DNA of 12,266 bases from Auxenochlorella pyrenoidosa (lineage: Eukaryota; Chlorophyta; Trebouxiophyceae; Chlorellales; Chlorellaceae), in the NCBI GenBank assembly GCA_001430745.1, contig KQ481955.1, positions 529,701 through 541,966 on the forward strand, given 5' to 3'. The position numbers were made by a program, and so were the translations under genes. Of this stretch, positions 1 through 7,656 are shown one piece after another. How positions within the stretch are numbered: position 1 is the stretch's first letter; each line of letters starts with the position of its first letter. The notes beneath the pieces were generated by a model. The model did not search any database. It was not told the origin of the DNA and worked only from the letters and a program-made list of their open reading frames with translations.

Positions 1-291
1 ACCAAGGTGGGGCGCAGTGTGGGGGGGTGCAGCGCTGCTCGGGGGGCGCTGTGCAGGATGGGCATGGCCACAGCGGCCGCTGTGCACCAGCAGGCTCCAG
101 CAGGGGCCAGCGCAGCTGGCAGACGAGCGGGGGCTCGCATCATGTTGCGCCGTCCCGGAACCCCCTCTGCCCTGTCCCTTAGAGGAGTTTGGGCCATCTC
201 AGGGAAAGCCTCGCCCCGCCCTGCTGCGGTGCAGGAGTACGTGTTGGAAAAGAAGGAGCAGAAGAGGGAGGCAGAGGCGAAGAAGGATTGA
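1..291 (+). CDS. 3' end of an unidentified gene (last exon, partial)
   Basis: This appears to be the tail of a gene that begins before the window. Bases 1-6 (ACCAAG) are followed directly by a donor-like GTGGGG. A pyrimidine-containing stretch ending in GCAG at 231-234 gives an acceptor. The final exon would then be 235-291 and encodes EYVLEKKEQKREAEAKKD followed by TGA at 289-291. If the first six bases are in phase, Thr-Lys precedes it. The implied intron (7-234, 228 nt) matches the sizes of the other introns here. The tail is almost entirely charged and probably helical, as in many nucleic-acid-binding or ribosome-associated proteins, but it is too short to name the family. A green-algal TGTAA lies 108 nt after the stop, which supports this end. 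The uninterrupted 94-codon frame from position 7 is treated as intron read-through. Confidence 0.45.
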   Translation, partial: TKVGRSVGGCSAARGALCRMGMATAAAVHQQAPAGASAAGRRAGARIMLRRPGTPSALSLRGVWAISGKASPRPAAVQEYVLEKKEQKREAEAKKD

Positions 292-398
292 GGCATCGGC
301 GCGTGAGGCTGCAACCGCTGGCGCCTGGGCAAACGCATTTTCTCCATCGTGCATGTCTGTGCCATCATTCACTGTGCAACTTTTGACCAGGGCCTTTT

Positions 399-403
399 GT
401 AAC
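399..403 (+). terminator. TGTAA polyadenylation signal of the upstream gene
   Basis: TGTAA is the common polyadenylation signal of chlorophyte nuclear genes. This copy lies 108 nt downstream of the TGA at 289-291, so cleavage would fall near 415-420. Confidence 0.5.
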
Positions 404-670
404 ACCGCCCAAGCATGTGGAGTGCCGCTGCCTCCTGCATACCACCGCCTCTTGAGCTTGAGTCTTCATTCAAAAAGGCAGTGTGGCGCCCTGAGTGCGC
501 AAGTGCAAGGGTTGAAACCACGTGCAGGAAGGGATGCCTTTGCCCTGTTGCTGCCCTGTCGCTCGCCAGTGCTGCTGCCGCCATGCTGACTCGCAATTAT
601 GACGAGCCAGCAGATTGCCTCGGACCTGCAGATCTTGTGCATCTTCCCTGCCTGACTTACAACTGCAGCC
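404..670. other. Intergenic region and 5' leader of the secreted-protein gene
   Basis: This stretch runs from the polyadenylation signal of the first gene to the ATG at 671. Both genes are on the + strand. I see no clear TATA box, repeat or RNA gene. Several short frames are open on both strands, but none has recognisable content. Confidence 0.4.
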
Positions 671-2124
671 ATGCGCGGCATCAACATGGTCTTGCTGCTG
701 CTGCTTGCTGCCTGGGCTAGCTTCCCGGCCGTGGAGGCTCAAGGTAAGAACCTAGGAGGCCCTTGCAGGCTGTTCAGAGTGCATTCCTGGCTGCTATACG
801 CTGGGGGATGCAAACAGCAGGCGGAATGGGAAGTGGAAAAGGGAGACGAGTAGGCTCTCCTGCAGGCACCGCTCAGCGATGGCAGCTGACCAAAGCTATG
901 TGGCCTGCCTTGAGCATGGACGGCACTGTTCTGCGATGCTTTGCTTCCCCGTCGAGGGTGCTTCCTGGCTGCCCTCTCAATGCCTGTCGTGCCCATGCCC
1001 CGCAGGCATATGCGATGCCACGAGCATGCCGCCGTCCACCATCGCACTCCCCAGCCCTCAGTTCAAAGCTGTGGTCACCTTTCCGAATGGTGGGCTGCAC
1101 ACCCGCAGGCCACCAGCAACTGCTGTGCACACTGCATTCTACTGCAAGACGACGAGCCTGTCTGCCAGAATTGTGTGGGCAATGCTCTGTTGCACCGGGT
1201 CCCAGGGCCGCCCTGCCTCGCCGGAGGCGCTCTTGCTCACATTGGTCCCATAAAAGTCAGGAATCTTCAGATATTCTTGAGTGGCCTTTCACTCCTTGAT
1301 CCCGCGCTGCCGCAGCCTCTGGCAGCCTCAATTACACCTGCAACGCCAACGGCACCCTCACCTATGACGGCCTGGAAGTGAACGGCACCAGCAACGACGG
1401 GCAGTACGGCCTGCACGTGTACTTCATATCCGTCACCCCGCCCGCCTCTGGTGCGAGTGCGCGCCGCGCCGGCCTGCCAGGCCAAAGCCGCCCCCTGCCA
1501 TGTGGCACGCGCGCGCATCCCGCACGCTGCGTGCGACCTGCCCCTGGCCCCTGCACAGCGCGGCAGTGGCCGCTACCCGCGCTGTGCTGCCGTTGGTACG
1601 CAGCACAGTTGCCCGCCTGCTGCCACATCCGCGCACCGCGCAGTGTCTGTGATCACCAGCAACTCGACCGGCCAGGTGGTGGCAGTGCTGCCGACCAACT
1701 ACAGCTCCCCGCTGGTCACCGGCCCAGCGCCCTCGCCCGCTGACCTGGCGCCAGCCCGAGGCCTCATCGGGCCCGTGCCGGCAGGCACTACGCCACCATT
1801 CGCCGGCGCTGTCGCCTTCACCAGGCACGAGCTGCCCTGAGGCAGTGTGGAATTGCCTGAACTTGAAGCCAATTGCTGTGGTTGTGTGCATGCTGTGCCT
1901 TTCTAACAGCGCCTCTCCTCAACCTCCTGGTGCCTGCAAACCCCAAACACCCCTGGCACGTGCCGCTTCCGTGCGGTCGCTGCAGGACGGACACGCACGG
2001 CGGCGGCAACAGCACCATCCCGCAAAACTGCACCATCCCCGGTGGCGGCGCCACCCAGCATGCCGGCTACGCCATCCAAGTGCCCTACACAGCAACCTAT
2101 TCATACTACGGCTGCGGCTCCTGA
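671..2124 (+). CDS. Secreted, sequon-rich DUF3455-like protein (5 exons)
   Basis: The exons are 671-743, 1006-1089, 1316-1450, 1644-1824 and 1986-2124. They join in phase to a 203-residue protein ending in TGA at 2122-2124. The start is fixed by a classic signal peptide: a Leu/Ala-rich core followed by ...FPAVEAQ at residues 18-24. The mature part resembles DUF3455 (PF11937), a secreted family of fungi and bacteria with no assigned activity. The shared pattern is a Pro-rich opening with F-K-A-V (44-47), the block SLNYTCNANGT (56-66), a ...AFTRTDTHGGG... block (155-165) and the closing VPYTATYSYYGCG (190-202). There are eight N-X-S/T sequons (Asn 52, 58, 64, 75, 104, 116, 166, 172) and four cysteines in the mature part (27, 61, 173, 201), enough for two disulfides. 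It is probably secreted or cell-wall associated; its function is unknown. The gene is certain enough, the family call moderate. The fourth intron needs a GC donor (see the separate entry). I see no TGTAA shortly after the stop. Confidence 0.72.
1825..1985 (+). other. Inferred GC-AG intron (intron 4 of the secreted-protein gene)
   Basis: Exon 4 stays open only to a TGA at 1838-1840, but the family pattern needs the TDTHGGG block found after 1986. The only phase-compatible junction that I found joins CACCAG|GC at 1824/1825 to CTGCAG|G at 1985/1986. It gives AFTR-TDTHGGG with no gap. No GT donor near 1825 has the right phase. Retaining the intron would truncate the protein near residue 161. Confidence 0.55.
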
Positions 2125-2675
2125 GAGCTGTCGCAGCGGCTTCCAGTAAGGCAGCAGGAGACCACAGCTCAACATCAACACCTTCTGATGAGGCTCTGCT
2201 AAACAGCGTGGCCTGTGGGCCCGAGAGCACAGGGCGTGCGAATGCATCCTGACACATCTGTGCTTCCGATGACATGCCCTGCACATGTGATTTCCCCTGG
2301 ACAGCTGTTGCCAGCTACCAGGCTCAGCAGGGCTGCGCACCGCGCCCACCGCCGCCGCCTCAGTACGTGGCCAGGCTGCCGCCGCCCAGCGGGAAGTGGC
2401 TGCCACCAATGCCCTGTGCGAGAGGAAGGGTGATGAAGCTCACTGGAGGTAGGTCTGTGTGTACGCCAGCGGGTGGTGCAGAGGAACAGAGGCGCGGCTC
2501 TGTGCACGAGACGATGGGCCCACCATGCGCCATGCAATGCACCCCGGGGAGCAACTCCGACTCGATCCTGCGCCTGCCTGGCTGGCCATCCGGTCGCCAC
2601 GCACAGCCCCCAGCTCTGCAGCGCTGCGCTTTTGAGCCGGCACTTTAGGATTGCCCTCCCTCCGGCAGCGCCTGC
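2125..2675. other. Convergent intergenic region with an unresolved - strand 3' end
   Basis: This stretch lies between the stop of the secreted-protein gene (2124) and the last family-like codon of the convergent DUF1348 gene (2676). The - strand frame of that gene's last recognised exon stays open to a TAG at 2199-2201, but its translation beyond 2676 is Arg/Pro/His-rich with no family similarity. It is therefore probably intron or 3' UTR. I see no TGTAA on either strand here and no RNA gene or repeat. Confidence 0.4.
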
Positions 2676-4085
2676 CTGGTCTGCCAGCCAGGTGTTGTAG
2701 GCGGCCTCCCCGCCCTCGGGCACCGAGATGCGCCGCTCCTCCTGGCGGATGGGCGCCTCGTTGATGCTGGCAATGCGCTTCCTCATCAGGCCCTGCAGGA
2801 CGGCACCCCAGGGGTTGCCCGCGCGCCGCGTCTCTGACTCAGGATGTTTGGAGCCCAGACAAGGGGTTCAGCGTACCCTGGGCAGGCAGGGAGGCAGGGT
2901 AGGGTCCCCAGCGCACGGCGCAGCATGCAGGCCCCTGCCGCCCTCGCTGCCCCGCCGGCACCCCGCAGACCCCGCCGCACATTCTCGGCAAACTCCCAGT
3001 TCTCATTGCCGTAGGCACGGTACCACTGGCCGCTGCAGCAGGGCACAGGCACGGCTGGCATGATCAGGCAGGCTGGGTGATTAGGTTAGTGAGCCAGCAA
3101 GCGTGCAAGCCGGGCTGAAAGCATGTCGCGCATGCCCCCCCGAGCACCCCGTTTCTTCTGCGTGCGTCGCCCAATCTCCTGCCCACCTGCTGTCGTGGTA
3201 CTCGTACTCAAAGCACACGGCGATGCGGTTCTCGCTGTGGGCAAACAGGTACCTGCGGGGCCCCGGGGCCAGGAGGCGGCGTTGGCGGCGTAAATCAGCT
3301 GCGGCGCATGCGATGCGCGGCAAACTGCAGTCCACGGCCGTGGGCTGGCAATGCTGGCCCCCTCACTTGCGCAGCACGTAGCCCTGCTCGCGCTCCCACT
3401 TCCTCCGCAGGAACTGCATGGCATGGCGGTTGCCGGTGCCGACAGTCACATCCTGCTTGCTGCTTAAATGAAAAGGGTGTCTGTGTGCGCGTGCGCAATT
3501 GTTCAGGCGATCTAAAACGGTTGTCATAATCGCAGGCGCGTGGCGCCAGCACCAGCACATGTGGGAATGCGCCGCCCTGCCGCCGAGGTGGTGCCAGCCA
3601 TCCGCATGCACACCCCTGGCATCCCTACCAACCCCACCTCACCTCCCGCACCGCGTCCCGCCCCTTGACGAACTCTGCCCGGTTGCGCCACTCTGTATCC
3701 TCGGTGTAGGCCAGAGCAATGCGCTCTGGATCCCTGCAGGGAGGCAGGACCGAGGAAAGGATGAGCCGACGATGGCGTTTTGGCATCCAGCATATGGCCC
3801 GGGGGGCAGTGCAGCTTTTGGGTTTTGTACTGATAGACTTGTTGCCCTGTTTCCGGAGCCACCTCACCTCGTGTTCCATGCTGCTTCTGCTGCACGGACC
3901 TGCGGCAAGGCAGAGGGGCAGGCAGAGCTTGTCAAAAAGCCCGGGCAGGCGGCGGCGGCGGTGGCGACAGAAATGTTTCCTTGTGCTTCCGAATGAACAT
4001 GGTGCGCCCGTAACCCTACCTTTTGCCACGCCGTCTCATCGGTGAAGGGTGGAACGGGTGGCCTGGTCTCGCCACTTGCCGCCAT
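2199..4085 (-). CDS. DUF1348 / SnoaL-like NTF2-fold protein (7 exons)
   Basis: The exons on the - strand are 4085-4020, 3899-3868, 3733-3643, 3413-3367, 3252-3187, 3032-2981 and 2792 onward. All have GT-AG junctions and matching phases. The product matches the DUF1348 family (PF07080; NTF2/SnoaL cone fold, about 150 residues) from end to end. It opens with [15 protein letters not shown] (9-23), then [19 protein letters not shown] (25-43), [12 protein letters not shown] (48-59), FLRRKWERE (64-72), [15 protein letters not shown] (86-100), [18 protein letters not shown] (101-118) and [15 protein letters not shown] (119-133). ATG 4085 is chosen because the family begins just before the PPxPPFT motif. 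The family domain is complete by residue 157 (base 2676), the usual family length. The frame then runs on to a TAG at 2199-2201, so either there is an odd tail of about 158 residues or, more likely, one more splice (for example at CAG|GCAGGC near 2676) that I could not place. The molecular function is unknown; small-molecule binding or isomerase-like chemistry is possible for the fold. Confidence 0.85.
3868..3899 (-). other. 32-nt micro-exon of the DUF1348 gene
   Basis: This exon lies between CCGCAG (acceptor, ending at 3900) and GTGAGG (donor, from 3867). It supplies only [10 protein letters not shown] plus two bases of the next Arg codon. Those residues are part of the first conserved helix of the family, so the exon cannot be skipped without losing frame and fold. 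Confidence 0.8.
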
Positions 4086-4326
4086 ACTGTTCGTCTGCTG
4101 CACTGGGACAACGCAAGCAGCTTGCAAGCGGACCAAGAGCACGAGGGCGCTCACAGATGATCACAGAATCTGGTTGCTGGTGGGATCTCCACGTGAGGCG
4201 CCTCTGCCAGTGGTCCTGCTCTGCGTGCCACGCTCCATGAGGCGGGGCAGCCCTCCCTTCATCCAGGCGGCATCCTCTGTTCATTACCAAATCATATAGG
4301 AGCGCAGTTACATATCCATCGTGCCG
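4086..4326. other. Spacer between two tandem - strand genes
   Basis: This is the 5' flank of the DUF1348 gene and, at its right end, the 3' UTR of the upstream - strand gene. It is only 241 bp, so the DUF1348 promoter must be compact or overlap its neighbour's terminator. Apart from the TGTAA listed separately, I see no motif. Confidence 0.4.
4308..4312 (-). terminator. TGTAA polyadenylation signal of the orphan gene
   Basis: Read on the - strand, TGTAA lies 14 nt beyond the predicted TGA at 4329-4327. It independently supports the placement of the last exon, although the resulting 3' UTR would be very short. Confidence 0.5.
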
Positions 4327-7324
4327 TCACCCCATGGCTGCAGAAAAACAGAGCACTGCCGGCACAGCGCTGCCCGCCAGCGGCAGCACCCGCCAAGGCT
4401 GCAGCGGGGAGGGCGGGGCGCAGGGCAGGGTATGCATGGTGGCTGCTGTGCAGAGAATGGGTGAAAACCCATGGGAGCCAGGAATTTTCACAGAGGCAGG
4501 CGGGCCTTGCATGCCACACCCGTCTGCACAAGGTTGTGCGTGTGCCCTTCCACTGCGACGTCACGTCAAGTTCCCACCCCATCCCTGTCACCAGGCACAA
4601 GCCTGACCCAGCAGCAAAACCCTGCATGCACCTGCCGCAGCAGGATGACGCTGCCGGGGGCCGTGTCCACACGCTGCGCTGTGCGGCTCTGCAGCAGGGC
4701 CAGCACCTCTGGCGCGCCCAGCGCTGCCTCGCCGGCGCGGTCGCACCTGCAGGCGGCAACAGGGAGCGGGCGGCAGAAAGCTTGGTGCCTCCTGCAGGCT
4801 TGAGGGTGGGGCCGCCCCAAAAAGCATCAGCGACAGGCAGAGTTGCACCAATCGCGCCTGCCCTGCGGCTCGCCCCAGCCCGCCTGTTCTGTGCCAGGCC
4901 CTCTGCCCCACCTGCACAGGCACTTTGAGATGCTCCCCTCCAGCTCCTTCTGCAGCACGGTGAGCCGCGGGCCCGCGTCGCCGCCGCGCCCGCCCACGGG
5001 CGACGCCTCCAGCGCCGCCTTCTCCGCCGCCAGAATGGCCTGCATGCGCGCATACAGCCCCGCCGCGCCGGCCAGCCGCTGCCGCTGCTGCTGCATGGTG
5101 GCCGCCGCCGCCGAGCTGCTCACCGGCTGCAGCTGCGCGATGAAGCGCCGCTGCAGGGACATGCCGCCGCCGGCCTCTGCCCGGCCAGCAGAGCTGGGCG
5201 GGGCGCCTGCAGGCTGCCTGCTCGGCCCGCTGCGGTCGTGACCAGCGGTGCCTGGCGGCGCCTCCGCTGCAGGCCCCGCCGACGTTGCGCCACCCTCGCC
5301 TGCCGCGCCAGCCTGCTGGTGCTGCTGCTCCTCCAGCCAGGAGCGGCGCAGAGGCTGGCCGGGGGTGCGGTACCCATCCGCCGCCGCCTCCTGCTCAAGC
5401 TGACGCCAGCCTGCATCTGCATCTCCTTCTCGCTCAGCCTGCTGCTGCCCTTGCTGCTGGACTTGCCTCTGCCAGTCCCCAGGCGGGGCCTGCTGCCCTT
5501 GCTGCACCCCTGGTGACCTGCCAAGCGGCTGGCCCCAAGCCGCCCCCTGCCGCCTCTGCCCAGCGCCCCCCTCTTCATCCCCCTCGTCCTCCTCCACCAT
5601 TTCGTCCGCCTGCGGCGCCCGCTGCGGGCGAGGCAGGAAGGGCTGCCTCAGCGTCGACGCGGGCTGCACTCCCGTCAGTTGCCGTAGCCCTGCTGGTGCC
5701 ACCACAGCTGCAGCCGCTGCCGGCTGCTGGCCCTCGGCTGCAGTAGGCGCTGCTGTCACCGCCGCGGGGTCTCGGATGGCAAAGCGGCTGTGTGGCTGCG
5801 GCACATGCCTGCGCGGCGGCGCCTGCCGCGGCGAGGTGGCGGGCGCGTCCCGCAGGCCCAGCTGCTCCCGAATGCGGGTGCTGCCGGGCTGGGCAGCCGG
5901 GGCCAGCTGGGAGCCCTGTGAGGCAGAGGGGGTGGCTGCCGAGGGCGCCCCATAGATGGGATGCCTGCCCCGCAGCTTGCCGCCAGTGCTGGCTGCCCGC
6001 GGCTTGGCGGCGCTGCCGCCCCCGCCGCCCAGCAGCGCTGCCAGCGGGTTGGCTCGCTGCGACGGCTGCAGGGGCGTGTGCTGCGCCCCCGGGCCTGCCG
6101 CCGGGGCCTGCGGAGAGTCCCACTGCACCGCCCGGCCCGGCTGCCCCCGTCGCCCCTGCTGCCGCCCCGCCGCCGCGTCCTGCTGCCGCTGCGCATGGGC
6201 CTGCACCAGGTCTGGGTCAACAGAGAAGAAGGCGCCACCCCCCTGGTCAACCCGTGCTGTCGCTGCCGGGGCTGCACCTCCGTCAGCTGCCACCGCCGGC
6301 GAGCGTGCTGCTGCTGCAGCTGCCTGCGCCCGCGCCCAGCGCCGCGTCCCGCTGGGCCCGCCGCCTGCGGGTGGCGGCAGCTCTGCTGGAGGGACCGCCG
6401 GGCTGGTGTGGGCGATGCGGCGTGGGCCTGACCGGCGCGGCCGAGGGCGCCAGGCGCCCGGCTCATCCTCCTCCCCTGTCGCCTGCTGCCGTTCAGATGG
6501 CTGCAATGCCTGGTGCGCCTGCTGCGGTGGGTCGAGGGGCTGGGACAGGCTGTCCAGCACGCCCTGCAGCTCCTGAGCAAGAGTGAGGGGAGGGTGCTGG
6601 GCGCCACTGCCCGGCCTGCCAGCAGAGGCTGCAGGCGAGGCCGGATCTGGGTCCTCTTGCTGCTGCTGCGCTGCAGGTGGCAGCACTGGCGGGCGCTGCG
6701 TTCCGCCTGCCTGGGTGCCGCCGTACCGCAGCCGGGAGGCCTGCAATGGAACGTGAGGAGAAGGCTGGGAAGCGGGAATGCAACGCTGTGGGCTGACCAG
6801 CGTCTGTGGTGCTGCAGGACTAGCGCCTGTGCCAATGAGTTCTGCCCAGCAACTGTCCGCACGATGCGTCTCTGGGCACGAATCAAAGGCTCACCCGCCC
6901 GCCGCGTGCGGCCGCATCCTCGGCCTCTGCCGCAGCCTCGGCCGCCAGCCCGCCGCCGCCGTCGCCATACACCACCCGCAGCTCCTCCTCGCTGTCCGGC
7001 GGGAAAGGATGGTGCGGCAGGTCGCCCCACATCGCTCTGAGCGCCGAAGAGGAAAGCGAATAACAAGTGATCGCGCTTCGGGAGCGAGCGGCCAAACAAG
7101 CCCTGACGTTTGCAGGTTGTGCAAGAGAAGAACAGAAGAATGCGCAGACTGCTGCCGACAGGACAGGCCGACTGCCTCTTGCCTCGCTGCTGCGCCGCCA
7201 CTCCCGTCGCTGCTGCTGGTGCCAGCACCACTTCCATCCGCAGCCCAACAAACAAACCCCTCGATGTTCTTTGTTGAAAATTCTTACCTAATTCCACGCA
7301 TTTTCTGGGCAAGCACTGCATCAT
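4327..7324 (-). CDS. Unrecognised Gln/Ala/Pro-rich, largely disordered protein (about 730 aa)
   Basis: I do not recognise this protein. The proposed - strand exons are 7324-7288, 7034-6895, 6740-4912, 4746-4632 and 4398-4327, all GT-AG and phase-consistent. The N-terminus is compact and non-repetitive: QCLPRKCVELAMWGDLPHHP (3-22), FPPDSEEELRVVYGDGGGG, then an Ala/Glu helix-like stretch (about 43-53). Residues 60 to about 585 are low complexity (Gln, Ala, Pro, Gly, Arg) with a few ordered-looking islands, such as QELQGVLDSLSQ, FFSVDPDLVQAHAQ and NPLAALLGGGGG, and an acidic patch DEMVEEDEGDEEGG near 437-450. The C-terminal part (586-707) again looks structured and helical: LQRRFIAQLQ, then GLYARMQAILAAEKAALEAS, LTVLQKELEGSISKCLC and APEVLALLQSRTAQRVD. 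The last 23 residues are hydrophobic and least certain. The start is unsure: the frame is open to an upstream TGA at 7426-7424 with coding-like DCKLFDRQELQW before Met1 but no ATG, so a further 5' exon may exist. The long architecture suggests a scaffold or regulator, which is inference only. Confidence 0.6.
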
Positions 7325-7656
7325 CCACTGCAACTCCTGGCGATCAAACAGCTTGCAGTCTGGCCCCGGTGTTGCGCCCCTGCTGTTCGCCAACACGGTT
7401 TCAGTGGCAAGCTGTATGCATTTTCAGATGTGGGTCTTAGATGATCAGCATGTTATAGCTTTGTTAAATGTACATCTCTGCAGAGCATCTCTGTAAGCAG
7501 CCCCGAGTTGGGGCCCGATGGAAAGGCGCCTGCTCAGCATGGCCAGCACACCACCACCGCCGCCGCTCCACAGGTCAGAGAAGCACCTGACGACGCTGGC
7601 ACATTCCGCACACGATCAATCTACCCTATCATTTAGTAGCTCTGTCGCTGCAGGCC
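7325..7656. promoter_or_regulatory. Candidate bidirectional promoter (orphan gene - / TAM41 +)
   Basis: The two genes are divergent, with at most about 330 bp between their proposed start codons. The part around 7436-7500 is clearly richer in A+T than its surroundings. It holds TATA-like GTTATAG (7452-7458), TTAAATG and the palindrome ATGTACAT (7468-7475). Part of the left end may still be coding for the orphan gene, and part of the right end may be a TAM41 leader exon plus intron (7518-7667). No transcription start can be fixed from sequence alone. Confidence 0.4.
7518..7573 (+). other. Possible 5' leader exon / uORF of TAM41
   Basis: An ATG at 7518 opens MERRLLSMASTPPPPPLH and ends at a good donor, CCACAG|GTCAGA (7573/7574). 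Spliced to the strongest acceptor (CTGCAG at 7653) it is out of frame with TAM41 and would be an upstream ORF. Spliced to the weaker AG at 7666-7667 it is in frame and would replace the first few TAM41 residues with a longer basic N-terminus. Confidence 0.35.

Noticed and set aside
2274..2648. + strand ORF with a Pro-rich segment in the convergent intergenic region
   Set aside because: It has no signal peptide, domain or convincing splice partner, and its composition is what random GC-rich DNA would give.
4292..5053. 253-codon - strand ORF
   Set aside because: It crosses the predicted donor at 4911 and acceptor at 4747 in a different frame from the orphan gene's exons. The spliced model has better signals and a matching TGTAA.
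5792..6586. 264-codon + strand ORF rich in Ala and Pro
   Set aside because: It lies antisense to the large orphan exon. The minus-strand splice signals, phases and TGTAA fit one coherent gene, and no such structure was found on the + strand.
5756..7396. 546-codon - strand frame overlapping the orphan gene in another register
   Set aside because: It reads through the orphan gene's introns, and its interior is Arg/Pro/Cys-rich noise typical of a shifted frame of GC-rich coding DNA. Only its first part coincides with exon 1.
7492..7496. TGTAA on the + strand
   Set aside because: No + strand gene ends just upstream. It lies in the divergent promoter region and is probably chance.
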